DNA of 64,000 nucleotides from Pectobacterium sp. A5351 (GCF_028335745.1 NZ_CP116477.1:1240001-1304000); one strand, 5' to 3'. Positions 19,849 to 28,910 are shown, counted from the first letter of the stretch. The notes: generated by a model not told the origin, from the letters alone. Translations and numbers: made by a program.

Positions 19849-19884
19849 ATGATGTTTTCTGCATGATTCAAAAGGAGAGTGATT

Positions 19885-20850
19885 ATGTCAGTATCAAATA
19901 CCACACGTGAGCTTGGACGTTCTGGGATCGTGGTTCCACCTTTCTCGTTCGGCGGTAATGTCTTTGGCTGGACGGTTGACCAGCCGACATCATTCAGCCT
20001 GCTGGATGCGCTGCTGGCACATCGGCTGAATTTCATTGATACCGCTGATGTTTATTCGCGCTGGGCACCCGGTAATCAGGGCGGTGAGTCTGAAACGATC
20101 ATCGGTAACTGGCTGAAAAAAAGTGGCCAGCGTGACAAGGTCATTATCGCGACCAAGGTGGGGATGGACTTGGGGGACGACAAGAAAGGGCTGTCTCCTC
20201 GCTATATTCGTCAGGCGGTCGAGGCTTCATTACAGCGTTTGCAAACGGACTATATCGATCTCTATCAGGCACACACGGACGACAAAGATACGCCGCTGGA
20301 AGAAACGCTGGCCACGTTTGATGCGTTGATTAAAGAGGGGAAAGTGCGCGCGATTGGCGCGTCTAACTACAGCGCGACGCGTCTGGTTGAGGCGCTGAAG
20401 ATCAGTAAAGCCAACCATCTGGCGCGTTATGAAACGCTACAACCGGAATACAACTTGTACGATCGGCAGGGCTATGAAGCGGCGCTGGAACCGCTGGTGC
20501 GCGAACAAGGGATCGGGGTCATTAACTATTATTCGCTGGCGAGCGGGTTCTTGTCAGGCAAGTATCGTCAGCCGAAGGATGCAACGAAAAGTGCACGCGG
20601 ACAGGGCGTGGTGGAGAAATACCTCAACGAGCGCGGCCGCACCATTTTGGAGGCATTGGATAGCGTGGCGAATGCACACCAGACGACGCCGTCGCAGGTG
20701 GCGCTGGCCTGGTTGATTGCACGTCAGAGTATTACCGCCCCGATCGCCAGTGCGACATCGCTGGAGCAGGTAGCCGAACTCGCGAGTGCCACGCGGCTGG
20801 TGCTGCCGGCAAAAGATATTGAGCTGCTGGATCGTGCGAGTCGCTATTAG
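19885..20850 (+). CDS. Aldo/keto reductase
   Basis: Cytoplasmic NADPH-dependent oxidoreductase of 321 residues with the AKR TIM barrel. Visible motifs are the catalytic Asp/Tyr in FIDTADVYSRW, Lys in VIIATKVGMDL, DYIDLYQAHTDDKDTPLEETL, and IGASNYSATRLVEAL. The C-terminal part has TPSQVALAWLIARQSITAPIASATSLEQ. The ATG at 19885 is chosen over the in-frame GTG at 19879 because AAAGGAG ends 7 bases upstream of it. The physiological substrate is unknown. It is a single gene, followed by structured repeat copy 2. Confidence 0.9.
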   Translation: MSVSNTTRELGRSGIVVPPFSFGGNVFGWTVDQPTSFSLLDALLAHRLNFIDTADVYSRWAPGNQGGESETIIGNWLKKSGQRDKVIIATKVGMDLGDDKKGLSPRYIRQAVEASLQRLQTDYIDLYQAHTDDKDTPLEETLATFDALIKEGKVRAIGASNYSATRLVEALKISKANHLARYETLQPEYNLYDRQGYEAALEPLVREQGIGVINYYSLASGFLSGKYRQPKDATKSARGQGVVEKYLNERGRTILEALDSVANAHQTTPSQVALAWLIARQSITAPIASATSLEQVAELASATRLVLPAKDIELLDRASRY

Positions 20851-20905
20851 GAAATTGCTATCTTTGCAGCGGTATTTCGTTGCATTTTTATGCAGACGTG
20901 AAGAT

Positions 20906-21198
20906 GGTTTCGTGCGCCATCATACCGCCATTTTCATGCTACCTCGTAGCATGCGCCCGACATAGGGGGCTCGCCAGCCCCCTATGAACCCCGGCTTTTG
21001 GCGGGAATTATGCCGCTGACGCGGTGCCTTCGTCGATATCTGGCTTAACGGACCGCTTGCGACACGTTCCATACGTGGCGCAAGCTCTCGCCGCGTCCAT
21101 GCGGCTCATCCTAAGCCTGCTATCTCCTCAGCATAATTTTTTACGCCGGATAACGGCAAGGTACTCATACATTCACAATATTTATCGCGCACGAAACT
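20906..21198 (+). repeat. Structured terminal-inverted-repeat element, family A copy 2
   Basis: About 293 bp, ending in 11-bp inverted repeats GTTTCGTGCGC (20907-20917) and GCGCACGAAAC (21187-21197). Helices: triloop hairpin CATGCTAC-ctc-GTAGCATG (20935-20953); hairpin CATAGGGGGCT/AGCCCCCTATG (20961-20986); long-range stem GGCGGGAATTATGC (21000-21013) with GCATAATT...ACGCC (21131-21147); nested stem GATATCTGGCTTA (21035-21047)/TAAGCCTGCTATC (21112-21124); hairpin GCTTGCGACACGT/ACGTGGCGCAAGC (21055-21085). It fills most of the gap between the aldo-keto reductase and the convergent EIIB gene. Confidence 0.8.
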
Positions 21199-21246
21199 GC
21201 CTCAATAGTGACATGAAAAGTGACTAAGAGACCATGCTTAAAACCA

Positions 21247-21588
21247 CTACCGCACTTCTGCGCCATCATCCTCAAACCAGGCGGCTAGTTCGCGGCGCAG
21301 GTTATCTGACTGCGTACCGAAAATAGCCTGTACCTGATGACCGACGATGATCACACCGATAGCGCCCAGTTTTTGCAGGCTGTCGCTGTTGACCAACCGC
21401 AGGCTGTGCACCTCGACCCGCAGGCGGGTGATGCAGGCATCCAGACTGACGATATTTTCTTTGCCGCCAAAGGCGCTCACCAACTGCTGCAAATTCTCTT
21501 TATCTAGCGGTGAAGCGATTTCAATCTCGGTAATTTGCTTACCCAACATTGACGCGAACAATTTCCGAAAATTGTGAATCTTGCCCAT
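21247..21588 (-). CDS. Orphan PTS glucose-family EIIB domain protein
   Basis: About 113 residues forming only the EIIB domain of the glucose/N-acetylglucosamine PTS family. The phosphorylated Cys is in [13 protein letters not shown] (family pattern D-x-C-x-T-R-L-R), followed by [19 protein letters not shown]. No EIIC or EIIA partner is encoded nearby, and it lacks membrane segments, so it is a free-standing cytoplasmic phosphocarrier or a regulator. The ATG at 21588 (MGKIHNF) has AGAGG about 8 bases upstream; the frame also opens with GTG at 21597. It lies between the structured repeat and the gan operon, on the same strand as ganB. Confidence 0.85.
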   Translation of the reverse strand: MGKIHNFRKLFASMLGKQITEIEIASPLDKENLQQLVSAFGGKENIVSLDACITRLRVEVHSLRLVNSDSLQKLGAIGVIIVGHQVQAIFGTQSDNLRRELAAWFEDDGAEVR

Positions 21589-21660
21589 CGTAGTCACCTC
21601 TTCGTTTGTTTATCAGCGTGCATAGGATAATGCCGTTCACCTGACATTACTGTTAGGCGA

Positions 21661-21727
21661 CACACGGTGATGAGGTTTCGTAAGTACACCTATCACCGTG
21701 ACCGCCCAGTCCCGTGATGCTTAACCG
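21661..21727 (-). repeat. Palindromic 3'-UTR repeat (family C, copy 2)
   Basis: Shares ACACGGTGA-GAGGTT, a closing arm CACCGTG, CCGCCC, and CTTAA with the copy at 5437-5506, in the same position: about 15 bases after the stop of a minus-strand gene (ganB). The stem is CACGGTGAT/ATCACCGTG with an intervening variable loop. No long T tract follows. Confidence 0.6.
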
Positions 21728-21741
21728 GCAAGCAGGCGTAT

Positions 21742-23802
21742 TTACTGCAACGCGCGGCGTAGGATCCGACAGCCATAGCCTGACAGGTCGATAGACCCTG
21801 AAAGCGTACTACCGGTGGTCATTTCTTCGTAGGTGGCAGGCAGCGTGACCTGCTGCGGCGTTGCCGTGTAGTTCTGTACGAAGATAAATTCACTTTCCCC
21901 GTCATCGCGACGATGAGCGACAATCCCGTAAGGCAGGTCGGTCGGCAGCGCACGCGGCAAATCCAGCGCCTGTATTAGCGTGGTGAAGAAATCCCGCTGG
22001 AAGGCGAGGTCGTTGCGTGAGGCGATGTAATAGGCCTTACCCTCGCCGTAATCATTGACTGTAACGGCGGGACGCCCGGCATAGAAATCGCTGTCATAGG
22101 CCGCCAGCGCTCTCGCGCCCTCAAGGTGAATCAGTTCGCACAGGTGCGTGACCTGATACGGGCCGACCAGACGCTGCTCGTTACCGCTCAGGCCGCTGAT
22201 GCTGTTGCTTTCATGATCGTACAGTCCGTCGATCTCTTCCGCCCAAATACCCATGATCGGGCGAAGCGGCCCAGGGAAACCGTTCAGATGACACAGATCG
22301 GTTTCGTTAACGACGCCAGACCAGTAGGTGGTGACGAAGCGGCCGCCTTGTTTGACGAAGGCATCGACGCGTTCGGCAAAGCCATCACGAACCATGTAGA
22401 GCATGGGGGCAATTACAAGCTGATAGCCGCTGAGATCGGCATCAGCATTGATGATGTCCACCGCGACGCCCTGTTCCCAAAACGTTCGATAATGCTCGGT
22501 GACGGTTTTTTCATAGAACAGCCCCGCGTTGCGTGGCCCTTGGGCGTTATCCATCGCCCAGCGGCTTTCCCAGTCGAAAATGATGGCGACCTTGGCGTCA
22601 ACCCGACTCCCTGCCACGGGAGCGAGTTTGTTGAGTATGTCACCCAACTCCTGCACTTCACGTCCGACGCGGGTATCAATATGCCCGACATGATCGACCA
22701 CGGCGCCGTGGAATTTCTCGACGGAACCGCGGCTCTTACGCCACTGGAAATACTGCACCGAGTCTGAACCGTGCGCGACGGCCTGAAGGGAAGACAGGAT
22801 ATGCATACCCGGTTTTTTCAGCTTGCTGATCGGCTGCCAGTTGGTCAGGCTCGGCGTGGACTCCATCAGGTAGAAAGGCTTTCCGCCTTTCAGCGTACGC
22901 ATCAGGTCGTGATACATCGCGGTATAGGCGCCCAGCGTGCAGTCATCTTCCGCGTTATGCCACAGTGGGTAGCTGTCCCAGGAGATGAAGTCGATCACCT
23001 TCGCTAATTGCCAGTAGTCGTAATCATAGAAGTATTCCATGAAGTTCGTCGTGGTTGGCAGAGACGGATTTTCGGCTTTGAGCGGGGCAATTTCTGCGGC
23101 ACAGAAATCACTGACCTGTGAGGTGTTAAAGCGTTTCCAGTCCAGATTCAGGCCGTGAATCGACACCTCACCGATAGGCGACGGGGGTTCTAGCTGTGAC
23201 CAGTCGGTATAGGTGTGGCTCCAGAAGGTGCTCCACCATGCTTTATTCAGCGCGTCAATCGTACCGTAGCGGGCTTTCAGCCAGCTTTGGAAGGTGCTGC
23301 GACAGGTATCGCAGTGGCACTCGCCGCTGTATTCGTTGGAAATATGCCAGCCGATCACCGCAGGATGGTGCGAGTAGCGTTTTGCCAACTGGGTGTTCAT
23401 CTGTTTTACTTTTTCGCGATAATTCGGCGAGCTCAGGCAGTGATTGTGGCGACCGCCGTGCAGCGCCCGTACGCGGTTGCTACCCACTCGCAGCACGTCG
23501 GGGTATTTCTGCGACAGCCAGGCCGGGCGCGCTCCGCTGGGCGTGGCCAGAAAAACGAAGATGCCGTTGGCATACAGCGTGTCGAGGAGGCTGTCCAGCC
23601 AGCCAAATTCGTAGCGACCTTCTTCCGGCTCAAGCCCGGACCAACTGAAAATCCCCACGGACATGACGTTGCACTGGGTCTGCTTCATCATTTCAATGTC
23701 TTTTTCCAGCACTTCTGGGTTATCCAGCCATTGGTCAGGGTTATAGTCAGCACCGTGCAGCAGAACAGGGACTTTGCTGCTTAGCGGGGGGAATTTGAAC
23801 AT
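21742..23802 (-). CDS. ganB: Beta-galactosidase GH42 (GanB)
   Basis: 686-residue glycoside hydrolase family 42 enzyme that releases galactose from galacto-oligosaccharides. The domain order is TIM barrel (residues about 1-390), trimerisation domain (about 390-600) and small C-terminal beta domain. The predicted acid/base is E157 in GWHISNEYSGE and the nucleophile is E314 in FYLMESTPS. The GH42 zinc-site cysteines are present as C122 and C162/C164/C167 (GECHCDTC). There is no signal peptide, so it is cytoplasmic and acts on imported oligosaccharides. AGGAG lies 7 bases before the ATG. It is the last gene of ganEFGAB, 40 bp after ganA. Confidence 0.95.
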   Translation of the reverse strand: MFKFPPLSSKVPVLLHGADYNPDQWLDNPEVLEKDIEMMKQTQCNVMSVGIFSWSGLEPEEGRYEFGWLDSLLDTLYANGIFVFLATPSGARPAWLSQKYPDVLRVGSNRVRALHGGRHNHCLSSPNYREKVKQMNTQLAKRYSHHPAVIGWHISNEYSGECHCDTCRSTFQSWLKARYGTIDALNKAWWSTFWSHTYTDWSQLEPPSPIGEVSIHGLNLDWKRFNTSQVSDFCAAEIAPLKAENPSLPTTTNFMEYFYDYDYWQLAKVIDFISWDSYPLWHNAEDDCTLGAYTAMYHDLMRTLKGGKPFYLMESTPSLTNWQPISKLKKPGMHILSSLQAVAHGSDSVQYFQWRKSRGSVEKFHGAVVDHVGHIDTRVGREVQELGDILNKLAPVAGSRVDAKVAIIFDWESRWAMDNAQGPRNAGLFYEKTVTEHYRTFWEQGVAVDIINADADLSGYQLVIAPMLYMVRDGFAERVDAFVKQGGRFVTTYWSGVVNETDLCHLNGFPGPLRPIMGIWAEEIDGLYDHESNSISGLSGNEQRLVGPYQVTHLCELIHLEGARALAAYDSDFYAGRPAVTVNDYGEGKAYYIASRNDLAFQRDFFTTLIQALDLPRALPTDLPYGIVAHRRDDGESEFIFVQNYTATPQQVTLPATYEEMTTGSTLSGSIDLSGYGCRILRRALQ

Positions 23803-23842
23803 CGTTCTCTCCTAAACGGGTTGTCAACGTGTTGAATACGGC

Positions 23843-25057
23843 TTACTTAAACGCTTTGATGGAAGGCAGGACGTTGCCTTTGCAGTCGAACAGCGCCTGA
23901 TTTTCTCGCGCGTTGCCTTCTTTCCATTCGTCGTTGTTGTATTTCATACCGGCTTTCGTCGCCCAGGTTGCGCCGGGAGTAGGCAGCCAGATGGGCTCCC
24001 AATAGAAGATGCCTTTGCCGCGCTGATTGGGGACGTTGATGACGCTTTGCATCAAATCGTGCAGGTAATTGGCCTGACCCTGAACGGAAGCGGGGTAACC
24101 GCCAGCATCCAACTCTTTTTGCTGGAAGCTGTTTTCCGCGTTATCGCAGTTTTCCAACGTGTAAGCATAGGCGGCTTCCACCACGATGATGTCTTTATTG
24201 TAGCGTTTGGTGACGTCGTTCATGTTGTACTGCAACGCGCTGATGGGGCCGTTCCAGTAGGTGTAGAACGAGGCACCGATGACATCAAACGGCACATTAC
24301 GTTTGACGATTTCATCGAACCACCAGATAAAGGTGTCGTTTTTGGTGCCTTCTGCCAGATGCAGCATGATTTTGACGTTGTTCGAACCTTGTACGTCCTT
24401 AACACCCTGAATACCGGCGTTCAGCAGCGCCGCGAGGCGATCGAACTCGCCGCCACCCTGGCCCCAGCTTTTTCCTTCCGGCCACAGCATGCCGCCGTTC
24501 AGTTCGTTACCGATTTGCACCATATCCGGCATGATGCCCGCTTTCTGGAATTCGCTAATCGTGGCTTTAGTGAAGTCATGTACGGCCGTGGTGAGCTTTG
24601 CCATGTCTAGGCCAGACCAGGCTTTAGGCTTGTTTTGGTGAGCCGGGTCGGTCCAGAAATCGCTGTAGTGGAAATCCAGCAGCACTTTCATGCCGTTCGC
24701 TTTGGCGCGTTTAGCCAGCGCCAGCGTGGTCGCCAGATCGTTGTTACCGCCGCCGTAACCGTTGCCTGCCGCATCTTTCGGATCGTTCCAGATGCGCAGG
24801 CGAATATAGTTAATGCCGTTCTCTTTCAGAATCAGCATGGCGTCTTTCTGTTTGCCATGCTCGTCATAAAATTTTCCGCCGTGCTTTTCCACCTCGCTCA
24901 GCATGGAAATATCCGCGCCCTTAATGAAGTCGGCAGGGACGTTCGTCAACTTATTGATTGTCACATTCTCAGCAGCATACAGGGCTTGCGGCAGGGAGAA
25001 GGTCAGCAGGCCCGTTGCGAGCATGGCAGCCATCAGTACGCGTTTTTTCATTTTCAT
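23843..25057 (-). CDS. ganA: Endo-beta-1,4-galactanase GH53 (GanA)
   Basis: 404-residue GH53 arabinogalactan endo-beta-1,4-galactanase. A Sec signal peptide (MKMKKRVLMAAMLATGLLTF, cleavage probably after ALYA, residue 28) sends it to the periplasm or beyond. The TIM barrel shows KGADISMLSEVEKHGGKF, DFHYSDFWTDPAHQ, and acid/base E185 in QIGNELNGGMLW. The nucleophile is E294 in IIVVEAAYAYT. It cuts the galactan side chains of pectin or oligomers admitted through GanL. It lies between ganG and ganB, with AGGA before the start ATG. Confidence 0.95.
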   Translation of the reverse strand: MKMKKRVLMAAMLATGLLTFSLPQALYAAENVTINKLTNVPADFIKGADISMLSEVEKHGGKFYDEHGKQKDAMLILKENGINYIRLRIWNDPKDAAGNGYGGGNNDLATTLALAKRAKANGMKVLLDFHYSDFWTDPAHQNKPKAWSGLDMAKLTTAVHDFTKATISEFQKAGIMPDMVQIGNELNGGMLWPEGKSWGQGGGEFDRLAALLNAGIQGVKDVQGSNNVKIMLHLAEGTKNDTFIWWFDEIVKRNVPFDVIGASFYTYWNGPISALQYNMNDVTKRYNKDIIVVEAAYAYTLENCDNAENSFQQKELDAGGYPASVQGQANYLHDLMQSVINVPNQRGKGIFYWEPIWLPTPGATWATKAGMKYNNDEWKEGNARENQALFDCKGNVLPSIKAFK

Positions 25058-25091
25058 TTTACGTTCCTGGAGTTGTACAGATGTTGAATAA

Positions 25092-25940
25092 TTACCCTTT
25101 GGTCCCGCCTGACGTCAGGCCGGAGACAAAGTACTTTTGCAAGGAAAGATAAAGAATGGCGACCGGCACCGCGATCAGCACGGCGCCCGCGGCGTAGGTG
25201 GTGTAGCTCGCCCCCATTTTCTGTGCGACCAGGTTGTACAGCCCGATGGGGAGCGTGTATTGATCCGGCGTACGCAGAATGGTGCTGGAGAGAATGAAGT
25301 CGCCCAGCGGACCGGTAAATGAGAACAGGGCAATTACCGCGATGATCGGCTTGGACAGCGGCATAATGATCTCGATAAAAATGCGGAAGTTGCCTGCGCC
25401 GTCCATCCGTGCGGACTCATCCAGATCTTTGGGAATGGCATCCAGATAGCCTTTCATCAGGTAGGTATTCATCGGAATCATGCCGCCGACGTAAACCAGC
25501 ACCAACGCAATATGGCTGTTCACCAGCCCTAACATCTGCGCCAGCACGAAGATGGCGATCAGTGCGGAGAACTGCGGGATCATCTGCAACAGCAGAAACA
25601 GCATCAACCCGTTCTGGCGACCGCGAAAGCGGAAGCGGGAGAAGGAATACGCGGTGAAACTGACGCTGACGAGCGTCAGAATCATGGTCAGGAAGCTGAT
25701 TTTCATCGAGTTCCAGTACCAGGCGGCGTAGTCAATCTGGCCGTTAAACAGCTCCTCATAGTGAATAAAGGAGAAGTTATCCGGGATGATTGACGTGTTG
25801 AGCAGACTGCTGCCGGGATTCAACGACGCGCCTACCGTCCAGATCAGCGGATAAATAATGATGATGGCCACTATCGTCAGCAGCAGGTAGGTCAGGCCGA
25901 GTTTGATAAAATTCTGGCGTTTAACGCTGTGTTTTTTCAT
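25092..25940 (-). CDS. ganG: Galacto-oligosaccharide ABC transporter permease GanG (MalG-like)
   Basis: 282-residue inner-membrane permease with six predicted TM segments, of the MalG subfamily. The EAA loop that contacts the ATPase is visible as MKGYLDAIPKDLDESARMDGAGNFRIFIEIIMPLSKP (about residues 170-206). It follows ganF by 12 bp, with GGAAAG before its ATG. With GanF, GanE and probably the ATPase GanK it forms the importer for galactan fragments. Confidence 0.93.
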   Translation of the reverse strand: MKKHSVKRQNFIKLGLTYLLLTIVAIIIIYPLIWTVGASLNPGSSLLNTSIIPDNFSFIHYEELFNGQIDYAAWYWNSMKISFLTMILTLVSVSFTAYSFSRFRFRGRQNGLMLFLLLQMIPQFSALIAIFVLAQMLGLVNSHIALVLVYVGGMIPMNTYLMKGYLDAIPKDLDESARMDGAGNFRIFIEIIMPLSKPIIAVIALFSFTGPLGDFILSSTILRTPDQYTLPIGLYNLVAQKMGASYTTYAAGAVLIAVPVAILYLSLQKYFVSGLTSGGTKG

Positions 25941-25952
25941 CTGCGCGCTTTC

Positions 25953-27269
25953 CTAGGCCATGTTGTCTTGTTTAAAGGAATTGGTGGCGCGGAACTGCCA
26001 CAGCGCGATTCCCACGACAAAGATCGACAGCAGAATGGTAATGCTGGCTGCGATCGCATATTGGGAAGAAGACATAGTCAGTTTATAAATCCAGGACACC
26101 AGAATATCCGTTCCGCCCGCGTTGGAACCGATTACCGCCGGTCCACCGTTGTTGAACAGATAGATGATGTTGAAATTATTAAAGTTGAACGTGTACTGCG
26201 TGATGATGATGGGCGCAATGGAGTAGAGCACCAGCGGAAGCGTGATGGTGGTCAGCTTGTACCAACTGCTGGCGCCGTCAATCGTCGCGGCTTCGTACAA
26301 GTCGTCAGGAATCGCCTGTAAGACACCGGTGGTCATGGCGAACACAAACGGAAAGCCTAACCACGTTTGCATCAAAATCAGTGCGGTCTTGGTCCAGAAC
26401 GGATCGGTCATCCACGCCTTGGGTTCAATCCCCAGCGCGGCCAGAATGCCGTTATTAATCACGCCAAACGTTTCATTAAACATCCCCGCGAAGACCAGAA
26501 TGGTGACGAAACCCGGTACTGCCCACGGCAGGATCAGGATGGTGCGGATGAGCGGTTTGAAACGCAGGCCTTTCTGGTTCACCAGAATCGCCAGCAGGAT
26601 GCCTACGGCGCACTGAAGCGTGGTCGCAATCAGCGTCCAAATAACCGTCCATTGCAGCACGTCAAAGAACGTCGATCGCCAGAGGTCGAGCCGGAAGATG
26701 TTGATAAAGTTCTTTATCCCGACCCAGTCGACCAGCTTGGCAGGGGGCGTGTGGTAGAGATCGTAATTGGTAAAGGCGATGGAGAAACCGAAAATAATCG
26801 GGAACACCACGACAAATACCAGCAGGATGAAGCCAGGCGTGATCATCAGATAAGGGAAGCCTTCGCTCAGCAGCATCTGATATTGCTTCTTCACGCTGTT
26901 CAGCGGCAGGCCTTTATCGCGTCGGGTGCCACACACATAGGCATCGCGCAGGCTGCAATAGTAAACACCGATGCCAAAAGCGGCGACGATCAGGCTGATA
27001 ATGCCTTTTGCCAGCAGAAAAATAGAGTGATCGCGCGGCAGCTCGGTGCCCAGCGTAATCAGCCCCCACGCGCCGTCTCGCAGGAAATCATGGAATACGC
27101 TGATGAAGCAGACCATGACGATAAAGAAAAACGCGCCTTTGACGATCTGGCGGTTATAAATCTGCCCAAGGCCGGGGATGATCGCCAACAATACCGCTGT
27201 TCTGGCATGGCGACGTTCTCTCTCTTGTGGCGCAAGGCCGCTGGCGTTGACGGTCACATCTACCTCCAT
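25953..27269 (-). CDS. ganF: Galacto-oligosaccharide ABC transporter permease GanF (MalF-like)
   Basis: About 434-438 residues, MalF-like, with extra N-terminal membrane segments and the EAA loop VLQAIPDDLYEAATIDGASSWYKLTTITLPLV. ATG at 27269 has only a weak purine stretch before it. A GTG at 27257 (residue 5) has an ideal GGAGG five bases upstream, located inside the first codons, so translation may start there. Between ganE and ganF lies an intercistronic hairpin (27279-27336). Confidence 0.92.
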   Translation of the reverse strand: MEVDVTVNASGLAPQERERRHARTAVLLAIIPGLGQIYNRQIVKGAFFFIVMVCFISVFHDFLRDGAWGLITLGTELPRDHSIFLLAKGIISLIVAAFGIGVYYCSLRDAYVCGTRRDKGLPLNSVKKQYQMLLSEGFPYLMITPGFILLVFVVVFPIIFGFSIAFTNYDLYHTPPAKLVDWVGIKNFINIFRLDLWRSTFFDVLQWTVIWTLIATTLQCAVGILLAILVNQKGLRFKPLIRTILILPWAVPGFVTILVFAGMFNETFGVINNGILAALGIEPKAWMTDPFWTKTALILMQTWLGFPFVFAMTTGVLQAIPDDLYEAATIDGASSWYKLTTITLPLVLYSIAPIIITQYTFNFNNFNIIYLFNNGGPAVIGSNAGGTDILVSWIYKLTMSSSQYAIAASITILLSIFVVGIALWQFRATNSFKQDNMA

Positions 27270-27278
27270 TTTCTTAAA

Positions 27279-27336
27279 AACATGGGTATCCCCACACCCC
27301 GAAATTTATTGGGGGATAAAGGAGGAAACCCATGTT
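27279..27336 (-). promoter_or_regulatory. Intercistronic hairpin between ganE and ganF
   Basis: Outer arms AACATGGGT (27279-27287) and ACCCATGTT (27328-27336) are perfectly complementary (9 bp). Inner arms TATCCCC (27287-27293) and GGGGATA (27312-27318) add 7 bp. The position after the binding-protein gene is like the REP hairpins after malE, which keep the binding-protein mRNA more abundant than the permease mRNA. Function here is inferred. Confidence 0.65.
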
Positions 27337-27358
27337 GACCCACGGTGGAGCAGGGGGA

Positions 27359-28594
27359 TTACTGGTTACTGTGGTTAGCTTCGATCTGCATTTTTATGAC
27401 TTTCACGGCGGATTCCAGCGCCGCTTTGGTGTCCTGCTTGCCGGTCACGCTCAGCTGTAGCGCGCTGTTAGCGGGCGTCCAGACTTCCTGCATTTCCGGT
27501 ACGCTTGGCATAGGGACGGCATAGCCGGATTGGATCGCGACAGCGCGGGATTTTTCGTCGTCCTTAATCAGCGGATCGTCAATCAGCGCGGCGATCGGTG
27601 GGATTTCACCTGTCAGTTGGAAGCGAACTTTGGCGTATTCAGGCTGATTGATGAATTCAATGAATTTCTGCGCTAGCTCTTTGTTTTTGGAGTAGGTAGA
27701 AATGCTGTAGCCTTTCACGCCCAGCAGCGAACGTGGATGCTCACCGTTTGGCAGCAGCGGCAGTGGTGCCACGCCATAGTTTACGCCGGCGTTCTTGTAC
27801 GGCTGGAACGCCCACGGGCCGGTAATCACCGCCGCGGCCTTTTTCTCGGTAAACAGGGAATCGATGGCGTTAGCGCCGGTTTCACCGACGATGCCCGGTG
27901 GGAACAGGCCATCGGCATAGAATTTCTTGATGTAGTTCACCGCATCGATGGTGGCTGGCTTATCCAGACCGATATCTTTTACATTCGGTGAACCGTTGCT
28001 GTTCTGTCCGAAAATGTAGCCGCCCATTCCGGCGATGACGCCATAGGCGTAATAAATTTCATCAAATTTCGCCAGCAGGCCATAGCGGCCTTCTGCACGT
28101 TGCTGTTTGGAGAAGGTAAACAGGTCGTCGAATTTTTCCGGCGGCTGTGGCATCAGATCTTTGTTGTACACCAGCACGGTGGTTTCAACGGCTTTCGGCA
28201 CGCCGTACAGCTTCCCGTTATAGGTCTGGGCTTCCAGAGCAGGTTTGGTGAAGCTTGATAGGAACGTCTGATCCAGTTTCAGTTCGCTAATCAACCCCTG
28301 GACGACGGCGGTACCCACCTGATCGTGCGGCATGACAATCACGTCCGGGCCGATACCCGCCGGGCCGTCCAGGCGGAGTTTCTCAATTTGCTGAGCGTAA
28401 GGCGTTTCCAGCACGTTGATTTTGACATTGTTCTGTTTTTCAAAGGCTTTGATCGCATCGGCGATACCGTCGGATTTCTTGATATCTTCCCATACCAGAA
28501 GTGTTTTATCGGCTGCCAGCGCTGATTTGCTGAGTACGCCAGTGATACCCAGTGAAATCATAATGACGGTGGTCAGTGTTTTCATTTTCATCAT
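27359..28594 (-). CDS. ganE: Galacto-oligosaccharide-binding protein GanE (MalE-like)
   Basis: About 410-residue periplasmic solute-binding protein of family 1. The signal peptide is MKMKTLTTVIMISLGITGVLSKSALA with cleavage before ADKTLLV. The mature protein has the maltose-binding-like VWEDIKKSDGIADAIKAFEKQNNVKI and GPDVIVMPHDQVG. The frame starts at 28594, but GAGGA is only about 3 bases from that ATG and about 7 from the second one at 28591, so the latter is more likely. It is the first gene of ganEFGAB, transcribed divergently from ganK. Confidence 0.93.
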   Translation of the reverse strand: MMKMKTLTTVIMISLGITGVLSKSALAADKTLLVWEDIKKSDGIADAIKAFEKQNNVKINVLETPYAQQIEKLRLDGPAGIGPDVIVMPHDQVGTAVVQGLISELKLDQTFLSSFTKPALEAQTYNGKLYGVPKAVETTVLVYNKDLMPQPPEKFDDLFTFSKQQRAEGRYGLLAKFDEIYYAYGVIAGMGGYIFGQNSNGSPNVKDIGLDKPATIDAVNYIKKFYADGLFPPGIVGETGANAIDSLFTEKKAAAVITGPWAFQPYKNAGVNYGVAPLPLLPNGEHPRSLLGVKGYSISTYSKNKELAQKFIEFINQPEYAKVRFQLTGEIPPIAALIDDPLIKDDEKSRAVAIQSGYAVPMPSVPEMQEVWTPANSALQLSVTGKQDTKAALESAVKVIKMQIEANHSNQ

Positions 28595-28685
28595 TAGTCC
28601 TCAAAGCCCTGGTGGGCCCATCATGGTCGGAAATCGTCGCGTACTCTGTTCTCTTTTGCCCTTTTTGCGGTCTCTGTGCGGTGTT

Positions 28686-28701
28686 GGTGTAACGTTACAC
28701 C
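28686..28701. promoter_or_regulatory. LacI/GalR-type operator upstream of ganE
   Basis: GGTGTAACGTTACACC is a perfect 16-bp palindrome 85-92 bp upstream of the ganE start. It resembles the GalR/LacI-family core GTGTAA..TTACAC. GanR, encoded at 32451-33461, is the obvious candidate ligand. Confidence 0.7.
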
Positions 28702-28805
28702 GCACCGCAGTACAAAACAGGAAGAGAGGCATCTGACGGTACGCGTTTTCTGGTTATCGTCTCTGTATAGCGGTTGGCGCTTTATTGCGCGTTTTCCACA
28801 ATGTA

Positions 28806-28821
28806 GGGTAACGGTTACACC
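28806..28821. promoter_or_regulatory. LacI/GalR-type operator, ganE-ganK intergenic
   Basis: GGGTAACGGTTACACC is an imperfect palindrome with the same GTAAC...GTTAC core as the operator at 28686. It lies in the middle of the divergent promoter region and may serve either side. Confidence 0.55.
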
Positions 28822-28877
28822 AGTTGCGATTACATTAAGCAGAGTGCGCCACGTCTGCCAGCGAAACATGTAAAGGC

Positions 28878-28893
28878 TGTGATCTCATGCACA
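28878..28893. promoter_or_regulatory. Probable CRP site, ganE-ganK intergenic
   Basis: TGTGATCTCATGCACA matches the CRP consensus TGTGA-N6-TCACA with one change in the right half. It is placed between the operators at 28806 and 28911, as expected for a catabolite-controlled divergent promoter pair. The whole 28595-29085 gap is regulatory. Confidence 0.6.
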
Positions 28894-28910
28894 AAAGTAA
28901 CCCCCTGTTT

